A stretch of DNA of 64,000 nt from JAGVSR01 sp963825555 (GCA_963825555.1 CAWGTZ010000022.1:158277-222276); one strand, 5' to 3'. Shown: positions 6,693 through 15,166, numbered from the stretch's first letter. Notes: generated by a model from the sequence alone, not told the origin. Numbers and translations: made by a program.

Positions 6693-9446
6693 TCACTCTT
6701 CGGCGGCTTCCTCCAACTCCTCTGAGTCATCGCCGGGCTCCGACAGGCCCTCCACCGACACGACACGTTCGTCTGCGTCGGTCTTGAAAATCCGCACGCC
6801 CTGCGTGTTTCGGCCGGCAATCCGCACATCGAAGACCGGGCAGCGAATGAGCTGTCCGCCATCCGTGACAAGCATGATCTGGTCGCTGTCTTCGACCGGG
6901 AACGATGCAACGAGGTTGCCGTTGCGTTCATTGACGACCATGGCCACGATGCCCTTGCCGCCGCGTCCGCTGGTGCGGAACTCGTAAGACGAGGTCCGCT
7001 TGCCAAAGCCGCGTTCGGAAACCGTCAGCACGAACTGCTCGCGCGCGCCCAGTTCCGCATAGCGCTCGGGCGTCAGCTCGGCACTCTCCTCAGAACCCTC
7101 CTCGGCGTCCGTTTCCACAGCCGCCGTTTCGCCCTCCTCGTCGCCGGTCGCACGGCGCATCGCCGCAGCCTGCTTCAGATAGGCACTCCGCTCGGCCGGG
7201 GAGGCGTCGACGTGATTGAGGATCGCCATGGAGATGACCTCGTCGCTCTCCTCCATGCGGATGCCGCGCACGCCGTCCGAGTCACGTCCCTTGAAGAGGC
7301 GCACCTCGTCACCAATCAGGAACCGGATGCACTGTCCCTGCGCAGTGGTCAGCAGCACATCGTCCTCGGGCCGCGCAATGGCGACCGACACGATCCGATC
7401 GCCCTCGTCCAGCTTCATGGCAATTTTGCCATTTCTGTTGATGTTCTCGAAGTCGGAAAGCGCATTGCGGCGCACGTTGCCCGAGCGCGTCGCAAAGACG
7501 AGTTCCAGCGTGCCCCAGGTGCTGTCGTCCTCCGGCAGCGGCAGGATGGAGGTGATGATCTCGCCCTCCTCCAGCGGCAGCAGATTGACCAACGCCTTGC
7601 CCAGCGACTGGGGCGTGGCAGCCGGCAACCGCCAGACCTTCATGCGGTAGCACATGCCGCGGGAGGAGAAGAACAGTACGGGCGTGTGCGTGCAGGTCAC
7701 GAACATCTGCGTGACGAAATCTTCCTCCCGTGTCGCCATCCCTGAGCGGCCCTTGCCGCCGCGGCGCTGCGCCCTGTAGGTGGAGAGTGGCACGCGCTTG
7801 ATGTAGCCCTTGTGGCTGACCGTGACGACGACGTCCTCGCGCTGGATGAGGTCCTCGTCGTCGACCTCGCCCTCGATGTCCATGATTTCGGTTTTGCGCG
7901 GGGTCGCGAACTGCGTCTTGATGTCGGTGAGTTCGGTGCGGATGATCTCGAAGATACGCGCTCGGGACGACAGAATATCGAGGTAGTCGCGGATTTCACT
8001 CGCCAGTTTCTTCAACTCATCCGAGATCTCGTCGCGGCCCAGCGCCGTCAGGCGGGCAAGACGCAACTCCAGGATAGCCTTCGCCTGCTCTTCAGAGAGC
8101 CGGTAGGTGCCGTCTTCGGCCATCCGATGGCGTGGATCGGCGATGAGCTCGATCAGTGGCGCCATGTCCTTGGCCGGCCAGTCGCGCATCATCAGTTGCT
8201 CTTTGGCTTCCGCAGGCGACGGTGCGAAGCGGATGAGCTTGATGACCTCGTCGATATTGGCGACCGCGATTGCAAGTCCGACGAGCACGTGGGCCCGCTC
8301 GCGGGCCTTGTTGAGCAGGTACTTCGTGCGGCGCGTCACGACTTCCTGGCGGAAGGCCGTGAAGGCGTCGATCATATCCTTCAAGTTCAATTGCTCGGGC
8401 CGGCCGCCGTTGAGCGCGATCATATTGGCGCCGAACGTCGTCTGCAGGTCGGAGTAGCGCCAGAGCTGGTTCAGTACGACGTCCGCAATCGCATCGCGCT
8501 TCAGCTCGATGACAATGCGCATGCCCTCGCGGTTCGATTCGTCCCACAGGTCCGAGATGCCCTCGATCCGCTTGTCGCGAACCAGATCGGCAATCTTCTC
8601 TATCAAAGTCTTCTTGTTGACCTGATAGGGAATGGCAGTCACGACGAGCGCCTCGCGATCCTTGCGGATATTCTCCGTGTGGACCTTGGCGCGCATGATG
8701 ATGGAGCCGCGCCCCTTGTGATAGGCGGAGAGAATGCCACCACGGCCGAGGATCAGGCCGCCCGTAGGGAAGTCGGGGCCCGGCAGTATCTGGCACAACT
8801 CGTCGATGGTAATCTCGGGATTATCGAGATTGGCAAGGCACGCATCAATCACTTCGCCGAGATTATGCGGCGGGATGTTGGTCGCCATGCCGACTGCAAT
8901 TCCGCCCGCTCCGTTGACAAGCAGATTGGGGAATTTCGCCGGTAGCACGGAGGGCTCAAGCAGGCGGTCGTCGTAGTTCGCCTTGAAGTCGACCGTATCC
9001 TTGTCGAGATCGTCCAGAAGCATCATTGCCGCCTTGGTCAGGCGGCTTTCCGTGTAACGTTCTGCGGCAGGTGGATCCCCGTCGATGGAGCCGAAGTTCC
9101 CCTGACCGTCAACGAGTGGAACGCGCATGGAAAAATCCTGCGCGAGACGCACAAGCGCGTCATAGATGGCGAGGTTACCGTGCGGATGGTAGTCGCCCAT
9201 CACCTCGCCGACGACCTTCGCCGACTTAATGTGCTTCTTCGTCGGTTCCAGGCCGAGCTGGTTCATGGCGTAGAGGATGCGCCGGTGCACGGGCTTCAAC
9301 CCATCGCGCACATCAGGGAGCGCACGGCTGATGATGACGCTCATGGCGTACTCGAGGTACGAGCGCTTCATCTCGTCGATGATCTGCACCGGACGGATGT
9401 CGCTCGGGCCTTCCGAGCCGGGGATGTCGTCGCGATCGTCTGCCAA
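6693..9446 (-). CDS. gyrA: DNA gyrase subunit A
   Basis: The ATP-independent breakage-reunion subunit of gyrase; 917 residues, within the alphaproteobacterial range. The catalytic tyrosine is Tyr131 in AAERYTESRL, and the canonical GyrA box QRRGGKG occurs at about residues 556-562, so it should wrap DNA and supercoil. There is an acidic insertion (GDEEGETAAVETDAEEGSEE) near residue 775 and an acidic C-terminal tail. In the quinolone-resistance-determining region the sequence reads HPHGNLAIYD, that is Asn91-Leu92 where E. coli has Asp82-Ser83 (see findings). The start MADDRDDIPGSEGPSD is acidic and the core begins with IRPVQIIDEMKRSYLEYAMSV. Confidence 0.98.
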   Translation of the reverse strand: MADDRDDIPGSEGPSDIRPVQIIDEMKRSYLEYAMSVIISRALPDVRDGLKPVHRRILYAMNQLGLEPTKKHIKSAKVVGEVMGDYHPHGNLAIYDALVRLAQDFSMRVPLVDGQGNFGSIDGDPPAAERYTESRLTKAAMMLLDDLDKDTVDFKANYDDRLLEPSVLPAKFPNLLVNGAGGIAVGMATNIPPHNLGEVIDACLANLDNPEITIDELCQILPGPDFPTGGLILGRGGILSAYHKGRGSIIMRAKVHTENIRKDREALVVTAIPYQVNKKTLIEKIADLVRDKRIEGISDLWDESNREGMRIVIELKRDAIADVVLNQLWRYSDLQTTFGANMIALNGGRPEQLNLKDMIDAFTAFRQEVVTRRTKYLLNKARERAHVLVGLAIAVANIDEVIKLIRFAPSPAEAKEQLMMRDWPAKDMAPLIELIADPRHRMAEDGTYRLSEEQAKAILELRLARLTALGRDEISDELKKLASEIRDYLDILSSRARIFEIIRTELTDIKTQFATPRKTEIMDIEGEVDDEDLIQREDVVVTVSHKGYIKRVPLSTYRAQRRGGKGRSGMATREEDFVTQMFVTCTHTPVLFFSSRGMCYRMKVWRLPAATPQSLGKALVNLLPLEEGEIITSILPLPEDDSTWGTLELVFATRSGNVRRNALSDFENINRNGKIAMKLDEGDRIVSVAIARPEDDVLLTTAQGQCIRFLIGDEVRLFKGRDSDGVRGIRMEESDEVISMAILNHVDASPAERSAYLKQAAAMRRATGDEEGETAAVETDAEEGSEESAELTPERYAELGAREQFVLTVSERGFGKRTSSYEFRTSGRGGKGIVAMVVNERNGNLVASFPVEDSDQIMLVTDGGQLIRCPVFDVRIAGRNTQGVRIFKTDADERVVSVEGLSEPGDDSEELEEAAEE

Positions 9447-9769
9447 AGGAAGGGGTCCTCGCGCGCCAAAAGGGCAGCGCAGCGGGCCGCCCTCAAAATT
9501 TAGAAGATGTGCCTCGTGTCCTAGCCCGCGGCGCCTCGACGGGCAACCGCGCCCATCGCCGCCATCCCGGTTCTCCCCAGATTAATACCGCAGTATCATG
9601 CGTTTAGCATTTGCCGGCACAGGCGATATCTCAGTTCTCAAACTGTGACTTGCTATCGACACAGTCCGCACCTAAGTCAACGACTATCGTCGGAGGCCGT
9701 TCCAGGCCTCAGTCCGCAGACGAGGCGCGCTCGCTCGAGAGCGCCGCCGGTTCCAAAGGGTTATACATC
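9447..9769. other. Intergenic region between gyrA and the PRC-barrel gene
   Basis: 323 bp between divergent genes. I see no convincing gene in it. The half nearest gyrA is GC-rich; the middle (about 9580-9680) is relatively AT-rich and is the likely site of both promoters, but no motif is good enough to mark. Confidence 0.5.
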
Positions 9770-10441
9770 ATGAAAAAGCTTATATGCAGCGCAGTTGCGC
9801 TCGCCGCTCTTGCTTCGACCGCCATCGCTCCTGCCGCAGTGGCGGAAGACGCGCTGCCGCAAGGCGTCTTCATTACCAAGCAGACGGCCGAGGAATACCT
9901 TGCCAAAGATCACCTGATTGGCATGAAGGTGAAGGGGCCTGACGGCAAGATCGTCGGCGACATCGAGGACCTTATCGTGTCGGACGGCAATACCGTCGTA
10001 GGCATTGTGATGGGCACGGGCGGCTTCCTCGGCATGGGCGAGAAGAAGGTGGGCGTCAGCCTGTCGGCCCTGAAGTTCGAGGAATCGAACGGAGTCTTCT
10101 CCGTGTCGTTGCCCGAAGCGACGACCGAGAACCTCGCCGCGGTTGAGCCCTACGAGCGCGCGCAGCCCAAGAAGTCCCTGCTCGAGCGCGCCAAGGAGAA
10201 GGCGGTTGAGTTGAAGGACAAGACCACCGCAACCACCCAGGACGCTGTCGAAAAGGCAAAGCCTGCGCTCGAGGAGGCCAAGCAGAAGGCCCAGGAAGCG
10301 TATGAGAAGGCGAAGGAGGCCGCCACGCCGGCATACGAAAAGGCTAAGGAGGCCGTGCAGGGTGCTGTGGATGCTGCCAAGCCTGCGGAGACCCCGGCCC
10401 CGGAAACCCCCGCCGCTCCGGCCGCCCCCGCCACGCCCTGA
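9770..10441 (+). CDS. Exported PRC-barrel domain protein with Lys/Ala-rich helical tail
   Basis: 223 residues from the ATG at 9770 (MKKLICSAVALAALASTAI), the first start with a normal signal peptide; cleavage is likely after AAVA. A PRC-barrel domain follows at about residues 40-125 (LIGMKVKGPDGKIVGDIEDL, VGIVMGTGGFLGMGEKKVGV). Residues about 135-195 form a run of charged 11-mer-like helical repeats rich in K, E, A and Q (EKAKPALEEAKQKAQEAYEK), like LEA/apolipoprotein-type amphipathic helices, and the last 25 residues are Ala/Pro. PRC-barrels act in protein or RNA contacts; the exported forms in rhizobia have no settled role. A strong terminator follows. Confidence 0.85.
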   Translation: MKKLICSAVALAALASTAIAPAAVAEDALPQGVFITKQTAEEYLAKDHLIGMKVKGPDGKIVGDIEDLIVSDGNTVVGIVMGTGGFLGMGEKKVGVSLSALKFEESNGVFSVSLPEATTENLAAVEPYERAQPKKSLLERAKEKAVELKDKTTATTQDAVEKAKPALEEAKQKAQEAYEKAKEAATPAYEKAKEAVQGAVDAAKPAETPAPETPAAPAAPATP

Positions 10442-10500
10442 TCGCATAGCGCAGCGATCGAGCAGATGTTGATCGGCTGACGCGACGCGCAAAAGCAAGA

Positions 10501-10531
10501 GCCCCGCTGCAGAGATGCAGCGGGGCTTTTT
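10501..10531 (+). terminator. Rho-independent terminator after the PRC-barrel gene
   Basis: Perfect 11-bp arms GCCCCGCTGCA (10501-10511) and TGCAGCGGGGC (10516-10526) with a GAGA tetraloop, followed by TTTTT (10527-10531). It also lies just beyond the ssb stop codon at 10555 and could serve that transcript weakly in the opposite direction. Confidence 0.9.
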
Positions 10532-10554
10532 GCGTCGTGGGCGAAGCGGATCTA

Positions 10555-11091
10555 TTAAAACGGGATCTCGTCGTCGAGCGCCTTGTCGAAGGACTTCGAG
10601 CCGCCCTTCGAGGAACCGCCGCGCTTGGGCGCGCTGTCGGAGTACCCGCCGGAAGAATACCCGCTCGACGAGCCGTAGCCGGCATCTCCGCCATACTCGA
10701 CCTGACCGCCCTCGGCCATACCGGCGCCTGCGCTCTGACGGCCGCCGTCCAGCATCGTCAGCGAGCCGTTGAAGCCCTGCAGAACGACCTCGGTGGAGTA
10801 CTTCTCAACGCCCGACTGGTCGGTCCACTTGCGCGTTTGAAGCGCGCCTTCGACGTAAAGTTTGGAACCCTTGCGCACGTATTGCTCGATGACCTTGCAC
10901 AGCGGCTCGCTGAACACGACAACGCGGTGCCACTCGGTGCGCTCCTTGCGCTCGCCCGTGGCCTTGTCGCGCCACGTTTCGCTGGTCGCAAGCGACAGGT
11001 TGGCAATCGGACGCCCATCCTGTGTGCGGCGGATCTCGGGGTCCTTGCCCACATTCCCCACCAGGATCACCTTGTTGACCGATCCGGCCAT
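10555..11091 (-). CDS. ssb: Single-stranded DNA-binding protein
   Basis: 178 residues from the ATG at 11091 (MAGSVNKVILVGNVGKDPEI); the frame is open further upstream but that part is not SSB-like. The OB fold covers residues 1-115 (LSLATSETWRDKATGERKER, TEWHRVVVF, YVEGALQTRKWTDQSG). A Gly/Ser/Tyr-rich linker and the acidic tail DDEIPF follow; the tail is the docking site for SSB partner proteins. A LexA-type box lies upstream at 11319-11333. In many relatives ssb and uvrA are direct neighbours; here about 6 kb separates them. Confidence 0.97.
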   Translation of the reverse strand: MAGSVNKVILVGNVGKDPEIRRTQDGRPIANLSLATSETWRDKATGERKERTEWHRVVVFSEPLCKVIEQYVRKGSKLYVEGALQTRKWTDQSGVEKYSTEVVLQGFNGSLTMLDGGRQSAGAGMAEGGQVEYGGDAGYGSSSGYSSGGYSDSAPKRGGSSKGGSKSFDKALDDEIPF

Positions 11092-11318
11092 ATCGAACTC
11101 CTTTTCATCGCAACGACGCGGCGAGCCTTCGACGGTCCCGAACCTCGCTTCCGAGCCGTGACCCTCTCTGCCCCCCGCAACAGAATCGAGTTGCACAGAC
11201 CCTAGCCTTTCAGCGGAGGGCTTCGGGGACGATCCGAAGATTGTCCACCGCTTTGATGCCCGCGGCGCGGCATGACCGGCACCGGGGTGTCTCCGTTCAG
11301 GTCGCAAGCCGCGCCCAT

Positions 11319-11333
11319 GTTCCTTTTTTGTTC
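11319..11333. promoter_or_regulatory. Alphaproteobacterial LexA (SOS) box upstream of ssb
   Basis: GTTC-CTTTTTT-GTTC is a perfect match to the GTTC-N7-GTTC direct repeat recognised by alphaproteobacterial LexA. It lies 228 nt upstream of the ssb start in the ssb 5' intergenic region, with no other gene start nearby: the flanking gene at 11359-12354 ends here. ssb, often with uvrA, is a usual SOS target in this class. Confidence 0.65.
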
Positions 11334-11358
11334 ACTCTATCCCAGCTGTGCGACCACA

Positions 11359-12354
11359 TCAAGTCCCACCATCAGGGCCATCTGAATCGGGCTTTTGGCC
11401 CGCAGAAACCTCCGTGTGCCCGCTATCGAAATCCCACACATAGATTTGTCGGTCCGGCAGTTCCCGCTTGAGCCGTCGTGCAAGCGTGAGTCCTACGGCC
11501 CGGTGCGCTTTGTACTGCTCCTCGCTCCAATGCGGGTTTGCGAGATCCTCCATGTTGAACGAACCCGAATAGGCCATGGCCCAGGCCTCCAGATCGGCCA
11601 TGAGTGACTCCGAAAGCGGCAGGTCGCGGGGTGAAAAGGCCCCTGAAAGATCGGGGTCGTGCGCCCAAAGCGGGTCGCATTCGTACTCCGCCATGACGAC
11701 GATCTTGCCGCTCTCGCTGAGGGGCCGTGGCGGCTCTTCTTCGGAGCCTGTGCTAACCGCATCCCCGCCGTTGCCGTCCCGATTTCCCCATAGCGTCCCG
11801 GTCGGGCCCTTCGCCATCGGATAGAAAAAGCGGATCAACCCATAGACCATTGCGACAGCAAGTACGCCCAGCACCGTCCAGACATAGGGCCAACCGGCCG
11901 CGTAAGCCGGCATCAGCCGACCCGTGCGATAGGCCCAAAGAACGAACACTGTCGCTGCCGCATAGAGGATGAACGCATTAATCGTCTGTTGGCGGCCTGT
12001 GACGTCAGGCGGGTCATGCGGATCGAGAAGCTTCGGCGCGATCAGCAGCAGATAGAGCGCCTGCGCTCCGGCCGAGGCCGCGAACGCCCACGCCGCCCAC
12101 TCGAGCCTCAACAGCAGAAACAGGCCGCCCGCCAGCACGATGAGCGAACCGACGAGCAGCCAAAGCCCGCGCGCCAACTCGGCCTTGGGCGTCGGCGTCA
12201 TCGAGATCGAGGCAAGGGCAATATCGAAGAGGCGCCCATGAAGCGCGGCACGTATTCCCACGAAACCGGCGAACGCGTAGAACGCACCGATTATCAGCAG
12301 CAGGCCGTGCGATACGTCGAACGAACTCGCGGTCACGCCAGTGGCTCCCGACAT
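11359..12354 (-). CDS. Membrane protein with C-terminal soluble domain, function unknown
   Basis: 331 residues. The N-terminal 185 contain about five hydrophobic segments (for example GLLLIIGAFYAFAGFVG, LLVGSLIVLAGGLFLLLRL, YVWTVLGVLAVAMVYGLIRF). After a Gly/Ser-rich linker near residue 200 comes a compact acidic domain with VVMAEYECDPLWAHD, LPLSESLMADLEAWAMAYSG, HWSEEQYKAHRAVGLTLARR and LPDRQIYVWDFDSG. The soluble part resembles small proteins in which a polypeptide reports address or residue composition of unknown enzymes, but I cannot name a family. It is transcribed toward ssb. Protein-coding status is supported by length and clear domain structure. Confidence 0.7.
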   Translation of the reverse strand: MSGATGVTASSFDVSHGLLLIIGAFYAFAGFVGIRAALHGRLFDIALASISMTPTPKAELARGLWLLVGSLIVLAGGLFLLLRLEWAAWAFAASAGAQALYLLLIAPKLLDPHDPPDVTGRQQTINAFILYAAATVFVLWAYRTGRLMPAYAAGWPYVWTVLGVLAVAMVYGLIRFFYPMAKGPTGTLWGNRDGNGGDAVSTGSEEEPPRPLSESGKIVVMAEYECDPLWAHDPDLSGAFSPRDLPLSESLMADLEAWAMAYSGSFNMEDLANPHWSEEQYKAHRAVGLTLARRLKRELPDRQIYVWDFDSGHTEVSAGQKPDSDGPDGGT

Positions 12355-12461
12355 CTGCCCGCGCTACTCATCCGCGGGAAAGAGGCCCTACTCATCCGAT
12401 CGAACGCCAGAACCGTTTCGTCAAGACAAACAGTAACGGTCCACACGTCCGCGAGGTCCCG

Positions 12462-12887
12462 ATGCCACTCCCACTGCCAACCGCCCTTGTACTCGCGGCT
12501 GCCGTCCTGGCGGGAACCGGGGCGGCAGCCTTTGCCGATGAAGTGCCCCTCCTGCACGACCTGGGAACACGGCATCGCTTCACCCAGCCTGTCGACAGCC
12601 CTTACCTGCCGGTCGGCTGCAAAGACCACCGCACCTTGATGTACGTTGTGCGGGGCATCCAGAGCGACGATCCCGGCGCCGCGCAACTGCTGGCGGGGCG
12701 CGACTGCCGGCAGATTGTTCCGGGAGAATACGTCCGCTGTGGCCCAGGCGGCTGGGCCTACCCCTCGCAAGGCGAGAGGATAACGTACGCCTCATATTGC
12801 CGGGTGGGCACGAATGACCTGCCCTTCTACGTGCTCGATGTTCAGATGCCACTGATCTCAGACGAGACGGGGGAGCCGAAGCGGTAA
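12462..12887 (+). CDS. Small exported protein of unknown function
   Basis: 141 residues with a clear signal peptide (MPLPLPTALVLAAAVLAGTG...AFA). The mature part of about 115 residues has four cysteines (in PVGCKDH, GRDCRQI, YVRCGPG and SYCRVG), which could form two disulfides. I recognise no family. It is convergent with the double-barrel gene at 12904-14361, with only 16 nt between the stop codons. Confidence 0.7.
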   Translation: MPLPLPTALVLAAAVLAGTGAAAFADEVPLLHDLGTRHRFTQPVDSPYLPVGCKDHRTLMYVVRGIQSDDPGAAQLLAGRDCRQIVPGEYVRCGPGGWAYPSQGERITYASYCRVGTNDLPFYVLDVQMPLISDETGEPKR

Positions 12888-12903
12888 TCGAAAGCCACGC
12901 GGG

Positions 12904-14361
12904 TCACTTGAGTGGCGCGGCTTCCTCGCGACCCAATCCGAAGCGATAGCTGAGCGACAGGCGGACCGTTTGGATATCCGGGTCGAGTTCCGCCGAAATC
13001 ACGTCATTCACTACGGGCAACACGTCCGGCAACAGCGTGATGCCGGAACTGTCCACATCGGTATACCTGTATTCGCCTTTGAGCGAGATGGCATCCGTCA
13101 GTTTTGCTTCCACGCCCGCACCGAAGAAGATACCGGAGAAGCTGCCATTATCGGCCAGCCGCAAACTGCCGCCAAACCCGCCGATGGAGCCGCTTACAAT
13201 CGTATCGCTGACATCGAGATGCGAATAGCCGACGGTGCCGTAGAAAAGCGTACTCGGGTTTACGAGGTAGCCAAGACGCCCGCCTACCGAGACCTCGTCG
13301 CGGATATCGAAGCCGAGACCGCCCCTGACGACATTCCCCAAGTTGAGAGAGACGTCGAAGTCTGCATCGTGCTGCGTGTAGTCGACGAATGCGCCGGCCA
13401 CGATTTTCGATCCAATCTGCAGGTCGTAGCCCGCACCAATTGTGAAGGCACCGCCTTCGCCACCCAGACCGTCGGTACCGAGCGAGCCATCAATAAAATT
13501 GCTGATGAGCCGGCCGGGGGTCAGCGTCAGTTCGCTGTTGGACATCGCATAGCCGCCACCGGCACTGACGTAGAACTGCGTCCACGATCCTACCGGCGCT
13601 TCTTCCACGGGATCAGGCTCCACTTCGCCACGACCCAGCCCAAAGCGGTAGTTCAGCGCAAGCCGTGCGGTCTGGATGCTGGGGTCGAGCTTGGTGGTGA
13701 CGAAGTCGTTCGGATCCGGGCTGGTCAGACCAGGGAGCAGCGTCACCTTCTCGTCCCCCAGGTCCGTATAGCGGTACTCGGCCTTGAGCGAGATCGCCTG
13801 GGTGATCTTGAGTTCAGCGCCACCGCCAATGAAATACCCATCGAAATCGCCGACACGAACCAACGTGCCACTGATCCCGCCACTGCCGCGGAAATTCAAA
13901 TCGCTGATATCCGCGCGCGCATATCCAGCTGTCAGGAACAGCAGCGTCGAGGGTGTCACGAGGTGACCGATGCGCCCGCCGACGGACCACATATCTTCGA
14001 CCTCGATATCCGCACCTGCGGAAAATGAGATCGGCTGCGAGACGGAAAGGTCGAGCACTTCCGTATCGAGGCTCATCCAGTCGTAGTCGAAGAAGGCACC
14101 GACGACCCACCTGCTGTTGACCTGATAATCGACGCCAGCGCCCAGCGAGAAGAAACCGCCGTCCCCGCCCAAACCATCGAGTGACGCTGCAAAAGGAGAT
14201 TGGGGAATGGCAGGACCGTTTTCGACGGACAGTTCGTGCACAGCGGCGCCCATGCCACCGCCGATCCCGATGTAGACTCCCGTCCACTCGTCGGCCTTTG
14301 CCACTGTCGTTCCCGCAGCCAGCAATCCAAGATAAAGGGCCGTCGCTGTCGTTCCACGCAT
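12904..14361 (-). CDS. Outer membrane protein with two tandem beta-barrel domains
   Basis: 485 residues with a signal peptide (residues 1-23). Two homologous Omp25/RopB-like barrel units follow: residues about 24-248 open with WTGVYIGIGGGMGAAV and close with ARLALNYRFGLGR; residues about 259-485 open with WTQFYVSAGGGYAMSN and close with VRLSLSYRFGLGR. The halves share long matching stretches, such as AISLKAEYRYTDLGDEKVTLLPG and AISLKGEYRYTDVDSSGITLLP, so this is an internal duplication. Normally one such domain makes an 8-stranded barrel. The end (EEAAPLK) lacks the usual C-terminal Phe. The upstream region has an unusual inverted repeat. Confidence 0.85.
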   Translation of the reverse strand: MRGTTATALYLGLLAAGTTVAKADEWTGVYIGIGGGMGAAVHELSVENGPAIPQSPFAASLDGLGGDGGFFSLGAGVDYQVNSRWVVGAFFDYDWMSLDTEVLDLSVSQPISFSAGADIEVEDMWSVGGRIGHLVTPSTLLFLTAGYARADISDLNFRGSGGISGTLVRVGDFDGYFIGGGAELKITQAISLKAEYRYTDLGDEKVTLLPGLTSPDPNDFVTTKLDPSIQTARLALNYRFGLGRGEVEPDPVEEAPVGSWTQFYVSAGGGYAMSNSELTLTPGRLISNFIDGSLGTDGLGGEGGAFTIGAGYDLQIGSKIVAGAFVDYTQHDADFDVSLNLGNVVRGGLGFDIRDEVSVGGRLGYLVNPSTLFYGTVGYSHLDVSDTIVSGSIGGFGGSLRLADNGSFSGIFFGAGVEAKLTDAISLKGEYRYTDVDSSGITLLPDVLPVVNDVISAELDPDIQTVRLSLSYRFGLGREEAAPLK

Positions 14362-14375
14362 GTGAGCCTCGCCTT

Positions 14376-14461
14376 ATAAGTATTTGGAGACGCACACTAA
14401 TTTCTGACTTCGGTCGGAATCGAACTCCGCTGGATGAATCAAAACATTAAGAAATACTTAT
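14376..14461. repeat. 10-bp inverted repeat pair in AT-rich upstream region
   Basis: ATAAGTATTT at 14376-14385 and AAATACTTAT at 14452-14461 are perfect inverted copies 66 bp apart. They lie just upstream of the double-barrel OMP start (14361, minus) within the 382-bp gap 14362-14743. They could be paired operator sites or the base of a long stem. The rest of the gap holds no gene that I can support. Confidence 0.5.
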
Positions 14462-14743
14462 CAGCTTTCAGCAGATCTGTTGTGCTCAGGCCGCAACAAT
14501 CTACATGCGATTGAACGGCGAGCGTGCCAAGACTGTGGTTTCGGGCAGGAAGAACGACGTCAGTCTCGCGGGTGGCCATGAAACCACATGCTCCTACTCA
14601 TCCGGAAACAGACGACTGCACTGCGCATCGATTCACGGCCTGGGGCTTGACGCATCCGGGTGATCGTCTAATCCGGTTGACGTGCGTTGACGTTGCGTCG
14701 CGCTAATGTCGAAACGTGATGTTCAACCACCGCGAATGAAACT

Positions 14744-15115
14744 ATGGCCCTCTATAATTGCATGAAATGCCCGGGGTATTGCTGCTCCTACCCCGTGATA
14801 CCTCTCACCAAGCGCGACGTGGAGCGACTTGCCAAGCACCATGACCTCGGCTTCGAGCAGGCCCGCCGCCGCTTCACGAAGGAAGGGCACGGTCACAAGT
14901 ACACGATGCGGCGCAAGAAGGATGAAATCTACGGACGCATCTGCCGCTTCTTCGATACCGTGCAGCGCCGCTGCACAATCTACAAGGCTCGCCCCGCCAC
15001 GTGCCGCAGTTATCCCGGCACGGGCCGCTGCGGCTACTACGACTTCCTCATGCACGAGCGCCGCTGCCAGGAAGACGACACCTTCGTCGCCGTGACCAAC
15101 CACGACGAGGATTGA
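14744..15115 (+). CDS. YkgJ-family cysteine cluster protein
   Basis: 123 residues with the CxxC...CC pattern of the YkgJ/UPF0153 family: NCMKCPGYCCSYPVIPLT at the N-terminus, then RICRFFD, RRCTIYKARPATCRSYPG, GRCGYYDF and ERRCQED. The clustered cysteines are thought to bind a metal, zinc or an iron-sulfur centre. No signal peptide, so it is cytoplasmic. It stands alone, with no co-directional neighbour within 290 bp on either side. Confidence 0.88.
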   Translation: MALYNCMKCPGYCCSYPVIPLTKRDVERLAKHHDLGFEQARRRFTKEGHGHKYTMRRKKDEIYGRICRFFDTVQRRCTIYKARPATCRSYPGTGRCGYYDFLMHERRCQEDDTFVAVTNHDED

Positions 15116-15133
15116 GACGCGGAACACCACGTT

Positions 15134-15166
15134 CCAATCATTGGCCAATCATCAGCCAATCTTCGG
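15134..15166 (+). repeat. Three tandem 11-bp repeats, CCAATCWTYRG type
   Basis: CCAATCATTGG (15134-15144), CCAATCATCAG (15145-15155) and CCAATCTTCGG (15156-15166) follow each other without a gap, and a degenerate fourth unit begins CAAATGAT. The 11-bp period keeps each unit on about the same helix face. They lie in the 292-bp gap between the YkgJ-like gene and the small secreted protein at 15408; the rest of that gap holds nothing else I can support. Confidence 0.65.

Noticed and set aside
7812..8945. Long open frame on the plus strand opposite gyrA
   Set aside because: No signals or family features; a shadow of gyrA.
14675..14702. TTGACGTGCGTTGACGTTGCGTCGC, repeated TTGACG units upstream of the YkgJ-like gene
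   Set aside because: The units are in the same direction and do not form the dyad seen at 5718; likely chance in GC-rich DNA.
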